Assembly (NCBI GenBank): GCA_947589545.1
Contig: CANQBA010000009.1
Location: 1 to 64,000 of the forward strand
Reading direction: 5' to 3'
DNA from: an uncultured Oscillospiraceae bacterium
GTDB taxonomy: Bacteria > Bacillota > Clostridia > Oscillospirales > Oscillospiraceae
Length of the DNA: 64,000 nucleotides
Positions 49,109 through 58,849 of this stretch are shown in pieces (position 1 is the stretch's first letter; each line of letters begins with the position of its first letter). Below the pieces are notes generated by a model that was not told the origin of the DNA, searched no databases, and saw only the letters and a list, made by a program, of their open reading frames with translations. A program made the translations under genes and the position numbers.

Positions 49109-50461
49109 CTATCGAACGAGCAGACACACCGTCTCAACATGCAGGGTGCGGGGGAACATGTCTACGGCCTCGGCGGCGACGGCTTGGTAGCCGCGGGCGG
49201 AGAAGAGCTTCACATCCCGGGCCAGGGTGGCGGGGTCGCAGGAGACGTAGACAAGGCGCTCCGGGGCCATCTGGGTCACGGTGTCGATGACGGAGGGCTC
49301 CAGACCCCGGCGGGGCGGATCCACGATGACCACCTGGGGGCGGACGCCCTGGCGGGCCAGCATCAGAGCGGTGTCCGCGGCGTCGCCGCAGAAAAATTCC
49401 GCGTTTTCTATGCCGTTGCGCGCCGCGTTGGCCCTGGCGTCCTCCACGGCCTCGGGGACGATCTCCGCGCCGATGACACGCTTTGCCCGCTTGGCGGCGC
49501 ACAGGGAGATGGCGCCGATGCCGCAGTAGAGATCCAGCACCGTCTCCTGGCCCGTCAGGGCGGCGAAGTCCAGGGCGCGGCCGTAGAGCACCTCGCACTG
49601 ATCCCGGTTCACCTGGAAAAAGGACGGCACGGACAGGCGGAAGGTGAGGCCGCACAGCGTCTCATCCAGGGTGGAGCTGCCCCGCAGGGTGCGGTACGCA
49701 TCCCCCAGGATCACGTTGGTTTTGCGCCTGTTGGACGACAGCAGGACGCCTGCGCATCCGGGCAGGGCCTCCCTGAGCCGGCGCACAAGATCCGCCTCAT
49801 CGGGGAGCGCCCGCTCCGCCGGGGCGTTGACCACCAGACAGATAAGCGCCTGGCCGGCGCTGTTTGTCCGCACATACAGATGCCGCACCAGGCCCCGGTG
49901 GGCCGCCTCGTCGTAGGCCGCCGCACCGGAGGCTCTCATCCAGTCCAGCACCGCGCCACGGGCCAGACCCACGCTCTCCGGCTCCAGAAGGCAGTCCGGC
50001 ACGTCGATCACCTCATGGCTCCTGCCCCGGTAAAAGCCGATTTTCGGCCCCGGGGACACCGGCAGCTGGGCCTTGCCCCGGTAGCGCTCCGTCTGGGCAG
50101 CTCCGTGTATTATGTCAACTTTCAGATCCGCGCCGCCCACGCGCCGCAGGGCGTCCTCCACCTTTTGGCGCTTGAAGCGCAGCTCCTCGGCATAGCTCAT
50201 ATGCCGCACGGCGCACCCGCCGCAGGCGGGATAGTGGGGACAGCCGGGGTCGACGCGCTCCGGGGAGGGCTCCTCAATCCCCTCCACCCTGGCAAAGGCC
50301 ATGGATTTCAAGACCTTTAAAACACGCACGCAGCAGCGCTCCCCCGCTATGGCACCGGAGATAAACAGGGCCATCCCGTCCACGTGGGCCACGCCCATGC
50401 CGTCGGCGGAATAGCCGTCGCAGATTGCGGAAAGGATCTGGTTTTTCTTAAGCTCACTCAT
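49109..50461 (-). CDS. rlmD: 23S rRNA (uracil-C5)-methyltransferase RlmD-like
   Basis: 450 residues. N-terminal TRAM domain (about 1-60), iron-sulphur cluster cysteines Cys74, Cys80, Cys83 (CPHYPACGGC) plus a later Cys, and a SAM domain with LDLYCGIGAISL, VDPPRRGL and the catalytic cysteine in VYVSCDPATLARD. Methylates U1939-type positions of 23S rRNA, or U747 in some relatives. ATG at 50461 used, since the in-frame ATG at 50485 lies inside the ClpE hairpin. Function assigned by family. Confidence 0.88.
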   Translation of the reverse strand: MSELKKNQILSAICDGYSADGMGVAHVDGMALFISGAIAGERCCVRVLKVLKSMAFARVEGIEEPSPERVDPGCPHYPACGGCAVRHMSYAEELRFKRQKVEDALRRVGGADLKVDIIHGAAQTERYRGKAQLPVSPGPKIGFYRGRSHEVIDVPDCLLEPESVGLARGAVLDWMRASGAAAYDEAAHRGLVRHLYVRTNSAGQALICLVVNAPAERALPDEADLVRRLREALPGCAGVLLSSNRRKTNVILGDAYRTLRGSSTLDETLCGLTFRLSVPSFFQVNRDQCEVLYGRALDFAALTGQETVLDLYCGIGAISLCAAKRAKRVIGAEIVPEAVEDARANAARNGIENAEFFCGDAADTALMLARQGVRPQVVIVDPPRRGLEPSVIDTVTQMAPERLVYVSCDPATLARDVKLFSARGYQAVAAEAVDMFPRTLHVETVCLLVR

Positions 50462-50483
50462 AAAATGCGCTCTCTTTATCCCC

Positions 50484-50511
50484 ATAAAGCCGGGGAAGGC
50501 CCCGGCTTTAT
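50484..50511 (-). terminator. Hairpin after clpE
   Basis: 12-bp perfect stem (50484-50495 with 50500-50511), 4-base loop. It lies 20 bases after the clpE-like stop. T-run is short (TTTAT), so readthrough into rlmD is possible. Confidence 0.6.
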
Positions 50512-50530
50512 GTCAACTTATATAGTGTTG

Positions 50531-52861
50531 TCAGGCGATGATGACGGTGATCTCGTCCCCCTGGGCGGAGACGCCCACGCGGGTAAGCTCCCGCTGGTAG
50601 TTGTCGATGAGCTCGGCGGCCAGCCGGTCCTCGATGTCCTTCTGGATGGTGCGGCGGAGGTTCCTGGCCCCGTACTCCACGGAGTAGGACTTGCGCACCA
50701 GGTAGTCGATGACGGACTCATCCCAGACGAAGGTCATGGCCTTTTCCGCAAGGCCCGTCTTCAGCTCCTCCAGCATCAGCGCGGCGATGGAGCGGAAATT
50801 CTCCTCGCTGAGGCGGTTGAAGTAGACCACCTCGTCCACGCGGTTGATGAATTCGGGCCGCAGGAAGTCCCGCAGGGCCTTCATGACCCGCTCCCGATCC
50901 TGATCCCGGGCGGAGGTGCCGAAGCCCACGGTGCCGGAGCCGCGCCGGTCGGAGCCAGCGTTAGTGGTCATGATGATGATGGTGTTTTCAAAGTTGACCA
51001 CCCGGCCCTGGGCGTCGGTGATGCGGCCGTCGTCCAGGATCTGCAGGAGGATATTCATCACGTCCGGGTGGGCCTTCTCGATCTCGTCAAAGAGCACCAC
51101 GCTGTAGGGGCGGCGGCGGATCTTCTCGGTGAGCTGTCCGGCCTCGTCGTAGCCCACATAGCCCGGAGGCGAGCCGATGATCCGGGAGACGGCGAATTTC
51201 TCCATAAATTCCGACATATCGAGCCGGATCAGGGATTCGGGATTTTGGAACATATCGGCGGCCAGACGCTTCACCAGCTCTGTCTTGCCCACCCCAGTGG
51301 AGCCCACGAAGATGAAGCTGACGGGCTTGTGCTTCATGGAGATGCCCACGCGGTTGCGCTTGATGGCGGCGCAGACGGCCTCCACGGCCTCGTCCTGGCC
51401 CACGATGTGCTCCTTCAGGCGGTCGGACAGGTGCGCCAGCCGCTCGTGCTCGTCCTCCCGGATGGAGGAGGCGGGGATCTTTGTCCAGAGCTCTATGATG
51501 CGGGCAAAGTTGTCCATGCCCAGCTCCGGCATCCCCTGGGCCTGGAGCCGCTGCTTCTCGTCGGCGATGGCGATCTCACGGCCCCGCAGCTTGGCAAGGC
51601 GGGCGTAGTCCTCCTCCACATAGGGGCTGGAGTCGGATTCCGGGCGCTCCAGGAGCATATCCCGCTCCTTGGCGATATCCGCCAGCTCCCGGTCGATCTC
51701 CGCCAGACGGGCGTAATTTTTGCATTTTAAATTCACGTCGGAGCAGGCCTCGTCGATAAGGTCGATGGCCTTGTCCGGCAGGAAGCGGTCGGTGATGTAC
51801 CGCTCGGAGAGCAGGACGGCCTGACGGCACATGGCATCGGAGATCTTCACCCCGTGGTACTGCTCGTAGTAGTGGGCGATGCCCTTGATGATCTTGATGG
51901 ACTCCTCGATGGAGGGCTCCGTCACCGTCACCGGCTGGAAGCGGCGCTCCAGGGCGGAATCCTTCTCGATGTGCTTTCTGTACTCGTTGAAGGTGGTGGC
52001 GCCGATGACCTGGATCTCGCCCCGGGAGAGGGCGGGCTTTAGGATGTTGGCTGCGTTCATGCTGCCCTCGGCGTCCCCCGCTCCCACCAGGGTGTGCACC
52101 TCGTCGATGACCAGGATGATGTTGCCCACGGCCTTGATCTCCTCGATGAGGCCCTTCATGCGGGACTCGAACTGGCCCCGGAACTGGGTGCCCGCCACAA
52201 GGCTGGTCAGATCCAGCAGGTAGACCTCCTTGTCCCGGAGCTTATAGGGGACGTCGCCCTCGTTGATACGGATGGCAAGGCCCTCGGCAATGGCGGTTTT
52301 GCCCACGCCCGGCTCGCCGATGAGGCAGGGGTTGTTCTTCTGGCGGCGGTTCAGGATCTGGATGACACGCTCCATCTCCTCCTCCCGGCCCACGATGCGG
52401 TCCAGCTTCCCCTCCCGGGCGCGGCTCGTCAGGGAGATGCAGTAGGTGTCCAGGTATTTGCGCTTCCTGTCCCGATCCTTATGCTGGCGCTTGTCGTTCC
52501 CCTTCTCGGCGCTGCCGCCGCCCTGGCCGGGGCCGGGACCCATGTCCTGGGCGCCGAAGAGCTTGCCCAGGAACGGGAAGGTGGCCGTTTTGCCGGAATC
52601 GTCCTCGCCGTCGTCCTCGCCGCTCTCCGGCAGGTTCTCGGCGCCGTTCAAAGCCTCCATCATCTCACCGGCCATATTCTCGATGTCGTCGTCGGTGATG
52701 CCCATTTTCTGCATGAAGTCGTCCACCGGCTTCATGCCCAGCTCCCGGGCGCACTTCAGGCACAACCCCTCGCTGGTGGTCTTGCCGTTTTCGATTTTTG
52801 TCACGTAGATCACCGCCACGTTCTTATGACAACGGGCGCACAGTGCGGGTTCCATATACAT
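50531..52861 (-). CDS. clpE: ClpE-like AAA+ unfoldase subunit
   Basis: 776 residues. N-terminal zinc finger (Cys8, Cys11, Cys34, Cys37) in place of the ClpC N-domain, a Gly/Asp-rich linker (about 80-135), first AAA domain (Walker A GEPGVGKT, 182-189), a middle coiled coil with UVR-like segment (about 380-440), and second AAA domain (Walker A GSTGVGKT, 520-527). The VGFG loop after GSGT is the ClpP-docking type, so it should work with ClpP in proteolysis. No CtsR operator was seen upstream. GGAAGAAGG precedes the ATG at 52861. Confidence 0.9.
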   Translation of the reverse strand: MYMEPALCARCHKNVAVIYVTKIENGKTTSEGLCLKCARELGMKPVDDFMQKMGITDDDIENMAGEMMEALNGAENLPESGEDDGEDDSGKTATFPFLGKLFGAQDMGPGPGQGGGSAEKGNDKRQHKDRDRKRKYLDTYCISLTSRAREGKLDRIVGREEEMERVIQILNRRQKNNPCLIGEPGVGKTAIAEGLAIRINEGDVPYKLRDKEVYLLDLTSLVAGTQFRGQFESRMKGLIEEIKAVGNIILVIDEVHTLVGAGDAEGSMNAANILKPALSRGEIQVIGATTFNEYRKHIEKDSALERRFQPVTVTEPSIEESIKIIKGIAHYYEQYHGVKISDAMCRQAVLLSERYITDRFLPDKAIDLIDEACSDVNLKCKNYARLAEIDRELADIAKERDMLLERPESDSSPYVEEDYARLAKLRGREIAIADEKQRLQAQGMPELGMDNFARIIELWTKIPASSIREDEHERLAHLSDRLKEHIVGQDEAVEAVCAAIKRNRVGISMKHKPVSFIFVGSTGVGKTELVKRLAADMFQNPESLIRLDMSEFMEKFAVSRIIGSPPGYVGYDEAGQLTEKIRRRPYSVVLFDEIEKAHPDVMNILLQILDDGRITDAQGRVVNFENTIIIMTTNAGSDRRGSGTVGFGTSARDQDRERVMKALRDFLRPEFINRVDEVVYFNRLSEENFRSIAALMLEELKTGLAEKAMTFVWDESVIDYLVRKSYSVEYGARNLRRTIQKDIEDRLAAELIDNYQRELTRVGVSAQGDEITVIIA

Positions 52862-52926
52862 ACCTTCTTCCTTAAAACCAGAGTTTATCTATCAGCATCG
52901 GCCCTCCCCGGCGGGAAAACCGGTCG

Positions 52927-53481
52927 TTATCCTCTCTCCCGCTCCGTCCGGCGTTTTTTCAAAAAGGCCAGCAGGGACGGCACATAGCTCAAAAGCGCCG
53001 TCAGGGACACCAGCACCGCCAGGATCATAAGCGTTCTGGCGACGGCGGGAGGCAGCTTAAAAATCATAAGCGCGGCGCCCACGCAGAAAAGCACGAAGGT
53101 CGCGGTTTTTCCAACAAAATTTGAGGGCGGCACATTCTTTTCGCCGGTGGCGCGGACGAAGAGCCCGCCGGCCGCCATCAGGCTCTCCTTCGCAAGGTAG
53201 AACCAGAAGATCCAGCCGGGGATGATCCCGTCCAGGGAAAGGCACAGCACCATAGCCAAGGTCATCAGCTTATCCCCCGCCGGATCCAGGATCTTGCCCA
53301 GATTCGAGATGGCGTTATACCGTCTGGCAAGATACCCGTCCAGAAAATCGGTGACCGCCGCCAGGAGAAAGACGCCGGCGGCCCACATGCGTCCGTATTC
53401 ACCTCCCAGCCTCCAGGCGGCCGCAAAAAGCGGCACCAGCGCGATCCGGAAGCCGGAAAGGATATTCGGAAGGTGTTTCAT
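52927..53481 (-). CDS. pgsA: CDP-diacylglycerol--glycerol-3-phosphate 3-phosphatidyltransferase-like
   Basis: 184 residues, about four to five membrane helices. Complete CDP-alcohol signature: Asp45, Asp48-Gly49, Ala52-Arg53, Gly62, Asp66 and Asp70 (the segment NLGKILDPAGDK). Makes phosphatidylglycerophosphate. A second family member in the window besides pssA (9268), whose spacing differs. The C-terminus is basic. Follows the cvpA gene by 36 bp on the same strand. Confidence 0.88.
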   Translation of the reverse strand: MKHLPNILSGFRIALVPLFAAAWRLGGEYGRMWAAGVFLLAAVTDFLDGYLARRYNAISNLGKILDPAGDKLMTLAMVLCLSLDGIIPGWIFWFYLAKESLMAAGGLFVRATGEKNVPPSNFVGKTATFVLFCVGAALMIFKLPPAVARTLMILAVLVSLTALLSYVPSLLAFLKKRRTERERG

Positions 53482-53517
53482 CTCTCTGTACCTTTCAAAA
53501 CGCAGTCTTTACGCTGT

Positions 53518-54237
53518 TCAGATATTTAAAAGCTCGGCGATCCTGTTGGTCTCCAGCAGCTTTTGATAGAGAAACGTCTTATCGGTGACCGAGGCGGGGA
53601 TCAGAAGGCCCAGATACCGGCCGATACAGCCGATGGCCAGGAGGATGAGCAGGCCGCGGATCACGCCCAGGGCCGCGCCGGTGACGTGGTTCAGGTTCTC
53701 GTGGCCGGGGATGCCGAAGCTCAGATCGGCGATGTTGCCGATGACGGAAAAGATGATGGCGATGAGGATGAAGGCGATGGCGAACAGCGCCACATACGCC
53801 GCCCTGGCGCACACCTGGGCCGTCAGCTCCTCCTCCATGGCGTTATTGACCTTGGCGTGGGTGGAGGCCACGTCCCTGGCGATGCCCTCGGAGGCGCCGC
53901 CGGAAAAGCCCAGACGGCCCATGACCTCCTTGGAGACGGTGTAGACGTCCAGCTTCTCCCGCTCCTCCACGGTGAGGGGTTTGCTCTCCGTCCCGTTCTC
54001 CGTCGCGTTCTCCTCGGGACTGCCGCCGCCCACGGCCTTTTCCACCACGCTGAGGGCGAAGGGCTCCACGATATCCGAAAACTCCGTATAGAAGGCCGCG
54101 GCCAGCAGGTTCGCCCCGTAGAGGGCGATCACCACCGCCAGGATGCCGCAAACGCCGTTTATGATCCCCGTGCGGAAGCCCCTCCATCCGCAGAAGACCA
54201 CGATGCCCGCCAGCACCAGATCGATCACCAAGCTCAT
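53518..54237 (-). CDS. CvpA-family membrane protein
   Basis: 239 residues. Four membrane helices (about 5-25, 30-50, 150-170 and 195-220) with a soluble insert around 65-125 that is rich in Glu/Thr. DLVLAGIVVFCGWRGFRTGI and GAALGVIRGLLILLAIG are CvpA-like. CvpA was first linked to colicin V production and later to envelope stress; the role here is unknown. 24 bp separates it from the DUF5711 gene. Confidence 0.82.
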   Translation of the reverse strand: MSLVIDLVLAGIVVFCGWRGFRTGIINGVCGILAVVIALYGANLLAAAFYTEFSDIVEPFALSVVEKAVGGGSPEENATENGTESKPLTVEEREKLDVYTVSKEVMGRLGFSGGASEGIARDVASTHAKVNNAMEEELTAQVCARAAYVALFAIAFILIAIIFSVIGNIADLSFGIPGHENLNHVTGAALGVIRGLLILLAIGCIGRYLGLLIPASVTDKTFLYQKLLETNRIAELLNI

Positions 54238-54261
54238 AGTGGAATACTCCTTTTCGCAAAA

Positions 54262-55395
54262 TCAGGATCTGTCGTTTTCTCCCTTATCCTTATCTCCGTA
54301 CACATAGGCCGAGAACGTGCCGGTGCAGATCACCGAGCCGTCGGGCCGGAGACTCACATGCTCCGCGCCGAAGCCGCAGTCATAGGCGGCCGCGGCCTCC
54401 AGGGCATCGGTGTAGACCGTCACCCGGTCGGCGGTGAGCACCGCCACGCGGCCGTCCCGGATGTCCATATCCAGGGGCGCGTCCAGAAGCGCCATAATGC
54501 CCCGGCTGGCGCCGCCGGCGGACAGGCTCTCCACCGTCCGGCCGCCGCCCACCTGGTAATCGGTGAGGGCGATGACGGCCAGCTCCCCGGAGAGGGCGTA
54601 CCGCTCCAAAAACCGCCCCTCGAACTCCTTCGTCCAGCGCTCCTCCAGCTGTCCCGACAGGCCCACCAGCGAGGTGGTGGTCACGGCGGTGACGCCGGAC
54701 TCGGTGAAGGCCATATCGATCATAAGGCCGGGGAAGGTGTAGGACGCCTGAAGCTCCTCGCTGTCCAGCCGCAGAAGCACGAGCCTGCTCCCGCCGTCGC
54801 CGATGGTCAGCACCAGAAGCTGATCCCGGCCGGAGACTCTGGCGGACAGGACGCGGGAATTGCCCGCCGACCAGCGGTAGATGGCCGTACCCAGGGAGTT
54901 GTACACCGTGACGGAACCCTTGTACCCGTCGGCCTCGGAGCAGACGGCCACATAGCCCAAGTCGTTCACCGAGACGGAGACGATGGGATAGGGGGACGTA
55001 AGCTCCGTCAGGAGCTTATCCTCCCGGAAAAAGATCACCGTGTCGCCGCCCACGTCGTAGACCACGCCGTACTGGCCCGCCGTGGCCAGGGCCTGATCCT
55101 GCCAGGCGTAGAGGCGGGTAAAGGCGATCTCGCCGGTGGGGTCGAAGACGAAAAGGCCCGCGTCCGCCGCCACCGCCAGGGAGTAATCCATCCCCGCGGC
55201 GTCGCCGTGGGAGGCGTTCTCAAAAAAGAACTCCGTGGCTGTCTTTTCGCCTCTCAGCTCCCGCCAGAAGGTTCGGAGCCCGCCCTCCCGCTGGCTCACC
55301 ACGGCCAGAAAGACGGCCAGCAGCGCCACGGCCAGCAGGATCAGTATGAGGAACGGTCTGAAAACGCTCCTTTTTTTCGTCCGCTTCTCCGCCAT
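54262..55395 (-). CDS. DUF5711 beta-propeller membrane protein
   Basis: 377 residues. Basic cytosolic start, one membrane helix (about 13-34), then an extracytoplasmic domain of repeated beta-blade units (LFVFDPTGEIAFTRLY, GYKGSVTVYNSLGTAIYRWS), a propeller-like fold. DUF5711 is typical of Clostridia and has no known function. First gene of a unit with cvpA and pgsA, from the promoter at 55429. GGAGAC precedes the ATG. Confidence 0.85.
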   Translation of the reverse strand: MAEKRTKKRSVFRPFLILILLAVALLAVFLAVVSQREGGLRTFWRELRGEKTATEFFFENASHGDAAGMDYSLAVAADAGLFVFDPTGEIAFTRLYAWQDQALATAGQYGVVYDVGGDTVIFFREDKLLTELTSPYPIVSVSVNDLGYVAVCSEADGYKGSVTVYNSLGTAIYRWSAGNSRVLSARVSGRDQLLVLTIGDGGSRLVLLRLDSEELQASYTFPGLMIDMAFTESGVTAVTTTSLVGLSGQLEERWTKEFEGRFLERYALSGELAVIALTDYQVGGGRTVESLSAGGASRGIMALLDAPLDMDIRDGRVAVLTADRVTVYTDALEAAAAYDCGFGAEHVSLRPDGSVICTGTFSAYVYGDKDKGENDRS

Positions 55396-55428
55396 GGCGT
55401 CTCCTTTACTTGATTATCATATCAAAAT

Positions 55429-55457
55429 ATGATAGCACATTTTTGAACTTTTTGCAA
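55429..55457 (-). promoter_or_regulatory. Promoter of the DUF5711-cvpA-pgsA unit
   Basis: Minus strand: -35 TTGCAA, 17-bp spacer, -10 TATCAT preceded by TGC (extended). An ATCATA / TATGAT inverted repeat with a 6-base spacer overlaps the -10 box and could be an operator. Confidence 0.8.
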
Positions 55458-55475
55458 ATTAAGAAATACGAAAAG

Positions 55476-56258
55476 TTACAGACCGCTCCCCCGCTCCGGG
55501 GACATCATCTCCCCGGCCGGGCCGTCGTACCAGACGCGGGTCAGGTACAGGCCCTGGGGCGGCACCGTGGGGCCGGTGAGCCGGCGGTCGCGAGTCTCCA
55601 AAAGCCCCGGAAGCTCCTCCGGCCGCAGCTTCCCCTCGGAGCAGTAGATGACCGTGCCCATGATGGCCCGAACCATGTTGTAGAGGAAGCCGTCGGCGCA
55701 GACGCGCATGGAGATGAGGGGGCCGTCCGCCTCGATCTCGCACCAGTAGACGGTGCGCACCGTGGTTCTCGTCTCCGTCCCCACGGAGCGGACGGCGGCG
55801 AAGTCGTGGGTGCCCACGAATTGCGCCGCGGCGGCCTTCATCACGTCCACCTTCAGGGGGGCCGGGTAGAAATACGCGCGGCTGCGCTCAAAGGGGTCGG
55901 GGACGCGGGTATTCATGATCCGGTAGGTGTACTCCTTCTTTTGGCAGGAGAGGATGGCGTTGAAGTCCTCCGGCACGTCCACCGCGTCCAGGCATGCGAT
56001 GTCCTCCGGCAGGCGGGAATTCAGCGCCAGGGGCATCCGGCCGGCGGGGATGGTGCAGTGGGACTTGAAATTGGCGCAGTAGCTGAGGGCGTGGACGCCG
56101 GCGTCCGTCCGGCCGCAGCCGGTGACGCGCACGCGCTGGCCGGTGAGCTTAAATAGGGCATTCTCCACCGTCTCCGCCACGGTGACGTCGTTTTTCTGCA
56201 CCTGCCAGCCGTGATAGGCGGTGCCGTCGTAGCGGAGCTTCAGGGCGATGTTTCTCAT
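55476..56258 (-). CDS. truA: tRNA pseudouridine(38-40) synthase TruA
   Basis: 260 residues. Makes pseudouridine at positions 38-40 of the anticodon stem. Catalytic Asp lies in TGCGRTDAGVHALSYC (motif RTDAGVHA). DGTAYHGWQVQKN at the start and GDGFLYNMVR-type segment (ADGFLYNMVRAIMG) are typical. Start overlaps the ecfT stop by 4 bp, the classical ecfA1-ecfA2-ecfT-truA order. Confidence 0.95.
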   Translation of the reverse strand: MRNIALKLRYDGTAYHGWQVQKNDVTVAETVENALFKLTGQRVRVTGCGRTDAGVHALSYCANFKSHCTIPAGRMPLALNSRLPEDIACLDAVDVPEDFNAILSCQKKEYTYRIMNTRVPDPFERSRAYFYPAPLKVDVMKAAAAQFVGTHDFAAVRSVGTETRTTVRTVYWCEIEADGPLISMRVCADGFLYNMVRAIMGTVIYCSEGKLRPEELPGLLETRDRRLTGPTVPPQGLYLTRVWYDGPAGEMMSPERGSGL

Positions 56259-57058
56259 AGGCCGAACCTCTTGAGGACCAGCACCGCCGCCAAGAGCAGA
56301 AGTCCCACGGCGAAGGCCATATAGTCACGGCGGGCAAATTTCAGCACGTTGAGCCGCGTCCGCCCCTCCCCGCCGTGGTAACAGCGGGCCTCCATGGCAG
56401 TGGCCAGCTCGTCGGCCCTGCGGAAGGACGACAGGAAGAGCGGCACCAGGACGGGCAGCATGGCCTTGGCCTTCTCGATGAGGTTGCCTGTGTCGAACTC
56501 CGCTCCCCTGGCCTTCTGGGCGGACATGATCTTGTCCGTCTCCTCGATGAGGGTGGGGATGAGCCGGAGGGCCATGCTCATCATCATGGCCAGCTCGTGG
56601 ACGGGCACCTTCAGCTTCTTTAAGGGGTTCATCAGAAGCTCCAGCCCGTAGGTTAACATAATCGGAGAGGTGGTGTAGGTCAGCATGAAGGTGCCCATCA
56701 CCAGCATGATGAGTCTGGCGGCCATGAGGACCGCGGCCTTGATCCCCTCCCGGGTGACGGTGAAGATCCACCAGTGGGCGATGGGCTCCCCCCGGGCGTA
56801 AAAGAGGTTCAGCAGGGACGTTAAAACCACGATAAAGACCACGGGCTTCAGGCCCCGGAGCATGGCGGTGAGGCGGATCCGGGAGACGGCGACGGCAAAG
56901 ATCAGGAACGCCAGCACCGTGGCGTAGGAGATCCAGCTTTTGGCGTTAAAGAGGGCGGCGATGTAGATCACCACCATCAGGATCTTCGTCCGGGGATCCA
57001 GCCGGTGGACGACAGTAGTGCCGGGGAAATACTGGCCCAGGGTGATGTCACGAAGCAT
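56255..57058 (-). CDS. ecfT: Energy-coupling factor transporter membrane subunit EcfT
   Basis: 267 residues with five to six membrane helices. The two Ala-Arg-Gly-type coupling motifs that dock on the ATPases are present: SAQKARGAEFD and ATAMEARCYHG. It joins EcfA1, EcfA2 and exchangeable S components to import vitamins or metals. Start overlaps ecfA2 by 11 bp. Confidence 0.95.
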   Translation of the reverse strand: MLRDITLGQYFPGTTVVHRLDPRTKILMVVIYIAALFNAKSWISYATVLAFLIFAVAVSRIRLTAMLRGLKPVVFIVVLTSLLNLFYARGEPIAHWWIFTVTREGIKAAVLMAARLIMLVMGTFMLTYTTSPIMLTYGLELLMNPLKKLKVPVHELAMMMSMALRLIPTLIEETDKIMSAQKARGAEFDTGNLIEKAKAMLPVLVPLFLSSFRRADELATAMEARCYHGGEGRTRLNVLKFARRDYMAFAVGLLLLAAVLVLKRFGL

Positions 57059-57917
57059 TTCGCCGCCCCCCTTCCAGCGCCATCAGGGCGTCCACCATCT
57101 GCTCCACGGTATAGACGGTGCCGGGGAGCTTCACGCCGAGTTTACATAATTTATCCGCCACATCGGTCATGACGGGGGTGGCAAGGCCCATTTGGCGAAG
57201 GGCCTCCCCGTGGGAAAAGACCTCCTCCGGCGTGCCGGACAGGGCCACCGTGCCGTGCTCCAGGACGGCCATCCGGTCGGCGTGGCGGGCGGCCTCCTCC
57301 ATGGAGTGGGTGACGATGACGATGGCGGCGCCCGTCTCGTCGTGGTAGCTCAGGATATTCTCCATGATCTCCTCCCGGCCCCGGGGATCAAGGCCGGCCA
57401 TGGGTTCGTCCAGAACCAGCACCTCCGGCATCATGGCGATGACGCCGGCGATGGCCACACGGCGCTTCTGGCCGCCGGACAGGTCGAAGGGGGCGCGCTC
57501 CAGCAGCTCCTCCTCCACGCCGCAAAAGCGCGCGGCCTCCAGGACGCGGCGCTCGATCTCCTCCGCCGGGAGCTTCATGTTTTTGGGGCCGAAGGCGATA
57601 TCCTTTTTGACCGTCTCCTCAAAGAGCTGGTATTCCGGGTACTGGAACACCAGGCCCACGCGGCTGCGCACCTCCCGGACGGACTGCTTGGATTCGTTGA
57701 TGTCGCGTCCGTTCAGCAAAACGCGGCCCGAGGTGGGCTTGATGAGGGCGTTCAGGTGCTGGATGAGGGTGGATTTACCCGAGCCGGTGTGGCCGATGAC
57801 GCCCAGGATCTCGCCCTTGTATATCTCCAGATCCACGTCGTGCAGGGCCGTTGTCTCGAAGGGGGTGCCCGGCGAATAGACGTGGGAAAGCTTTTCGATT
57901 TTCAAAATGGGTTCCAT
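57048..57917 (-). CDS. ecfA2: Energy-coupling factor ATPase EcfA2
   Basis: 289 residues. Walker A GHTGSGKST, Q-loop VFQYPEYQLFEE, signature LSGGQKRRVAIAG, Walker B VLVLDEPMAGLD. The PEYQLFEE Q-loop and GHTGSGKST are typical of EcfA2. ATG at 57917 chosen with AAGGAAG upstream. Pairs with EcfA1 to power the ECF transporter. Overlaps ecfT. Confidence 0.95.
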   Translation of the reverse strand: MEPILKIEKLSHVYSPGTPFETTALHDVDLEIYKGEILGVIGHTGSGKSTLIQHLNALIKPTSGRVLLNGRDINESKQSVREVRSRVGLVFQYPEYQLFEETVKKDIAFGPKNMKLPAEEIERRVLEAARFCGVEEELLERAPFDLSGGQKRRVAIAGVIAMMPEVLVLDEPMAGLDPRGREEIMENILSYHDETGAAIVIVTHSMEEAARHADRMAVLEHGTVALSGTPEEVFSHGEALRQMGLATPVMTDVADKLCKLGVKLPGTVYTVEQMVDALMALEGGRRNAS

Positions 57918-57972
57918 GGTAACTTCCTTTCGGTGCGATTCCGGGTCAAAGCCCGCGCCGGATACCGCCCGT

Positions 57973-58830
57973 TTATTTTTCGGCAAAATGCGCCGCCAGC
58001 GCCTGGGCGCACTCGTCCACCGTCAGGGTGGAGAGCGGCACGTTCAGGCCGCGCCGTCTCAGCTCCCACATGAGCTTCACCGTGCCGGGGACGGTGAGGC
58101 CCAGTGCCTCCAGCTCCTCCACATGGGTGAAGATTGCCCGGGGAGGGCCGTCCATGACGATCTTCCCGTCGGACATGACCACCACCCTGTCGGCCAGGGC
58201 GGCCTCCTCCATGTGGTGGGTGATGAGGATGACGGTAGAGCCCAGCTCGTTCTTCATGCGGCCGATGATCTTCATCACGTCCCGGCGGCCCTGGGGATCC
58301 AGCATGGCCGTGGGCTCGTCGAACACCACACATTCCGGGCGCATGGCCAGCACGCCGGCGATGGCGATGCGCTGTTTCTGGCCGCCGGACAGAAGGTGCG
58401 GGGCGTGGGTGCGGTATTTGTACATGCCCACGGTCTTCAGGGCCTCGTCCACGCGCTGCCGGATCTCCGGGGTGGGGACGCCCAAATTCTCCGGGGCGAA
58501 GGCCACGTCCTCCTCCACCACATTGGAGACGATCTGGTTGTCGGGGTTCTGAAAGACCATGCCCACCCGGCGGCGGATCTCCAGCATCAGCGCCTCGTCC
58601 CGGGTGTCCATGCCGAACACCGTCACGGAGCCTCCCTTGGGGAGCAGCAGGGCGTTCAGGTGCCGGGCCAGGGTGGATTTGCCCGAGCCGTTATGGCCCA
58701 GGATTGCCACGAAGGAGCCCTTTTCGATCTCCAGGCTCACGCCGGAGAGCACGTCCTCCGGGGCGGTATCCTCGTCGTCGGGGGTGTAAAAGAAGGTAAG
58801 ATCGTCGATTTTGATCACTGTATTGTCCAT
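57973..58830 (-). CDS. ecfA1: Energy-coupling factor ATPase EcfA1
   Basis: 285 residues. Walker A GHNGSGKST, Q-loop VFQNPDNQIVSNVVEED (the NPDNQ form is typical of EcfA1), signature LSGGQKQRIAIAG, Walker B VVFDEPTAMLD. ATG at 58830 has GGAG six bases upstream. First ATPase gene of the module; 20 bp after the methyltransferase gene. No S-component gene is in the window. Confidence 0.95.
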   Translation of the reverse strand: MDNTVIKIDDLTFFYTPDDEDTAPEDVLSGVSLEIEKGSFVAILGHNGSGKSTLARHLNALLLPKGGSVTVFGMDTRDEALMLEIRRRVGMVFQNPDNQIVSNVVEEDVAFAPENLGVPTPEIRQRVDEALKTVGMYKYRTHAPHLLSGGQKQRIAIAGVLAMRPECVVFDEPTAMLDPQGRRDVMKIIGRMKNELGSTVILITHHMEEAALADRVVVMSDGKIVMDGPPRAIFTHVEELEALGLTVPGTVKLMWELRRRGLNVPLSTLTVDECAQALAAHFAEK

Positions 58831-58849
58831 AGCTTGCTCCAAAATCCAA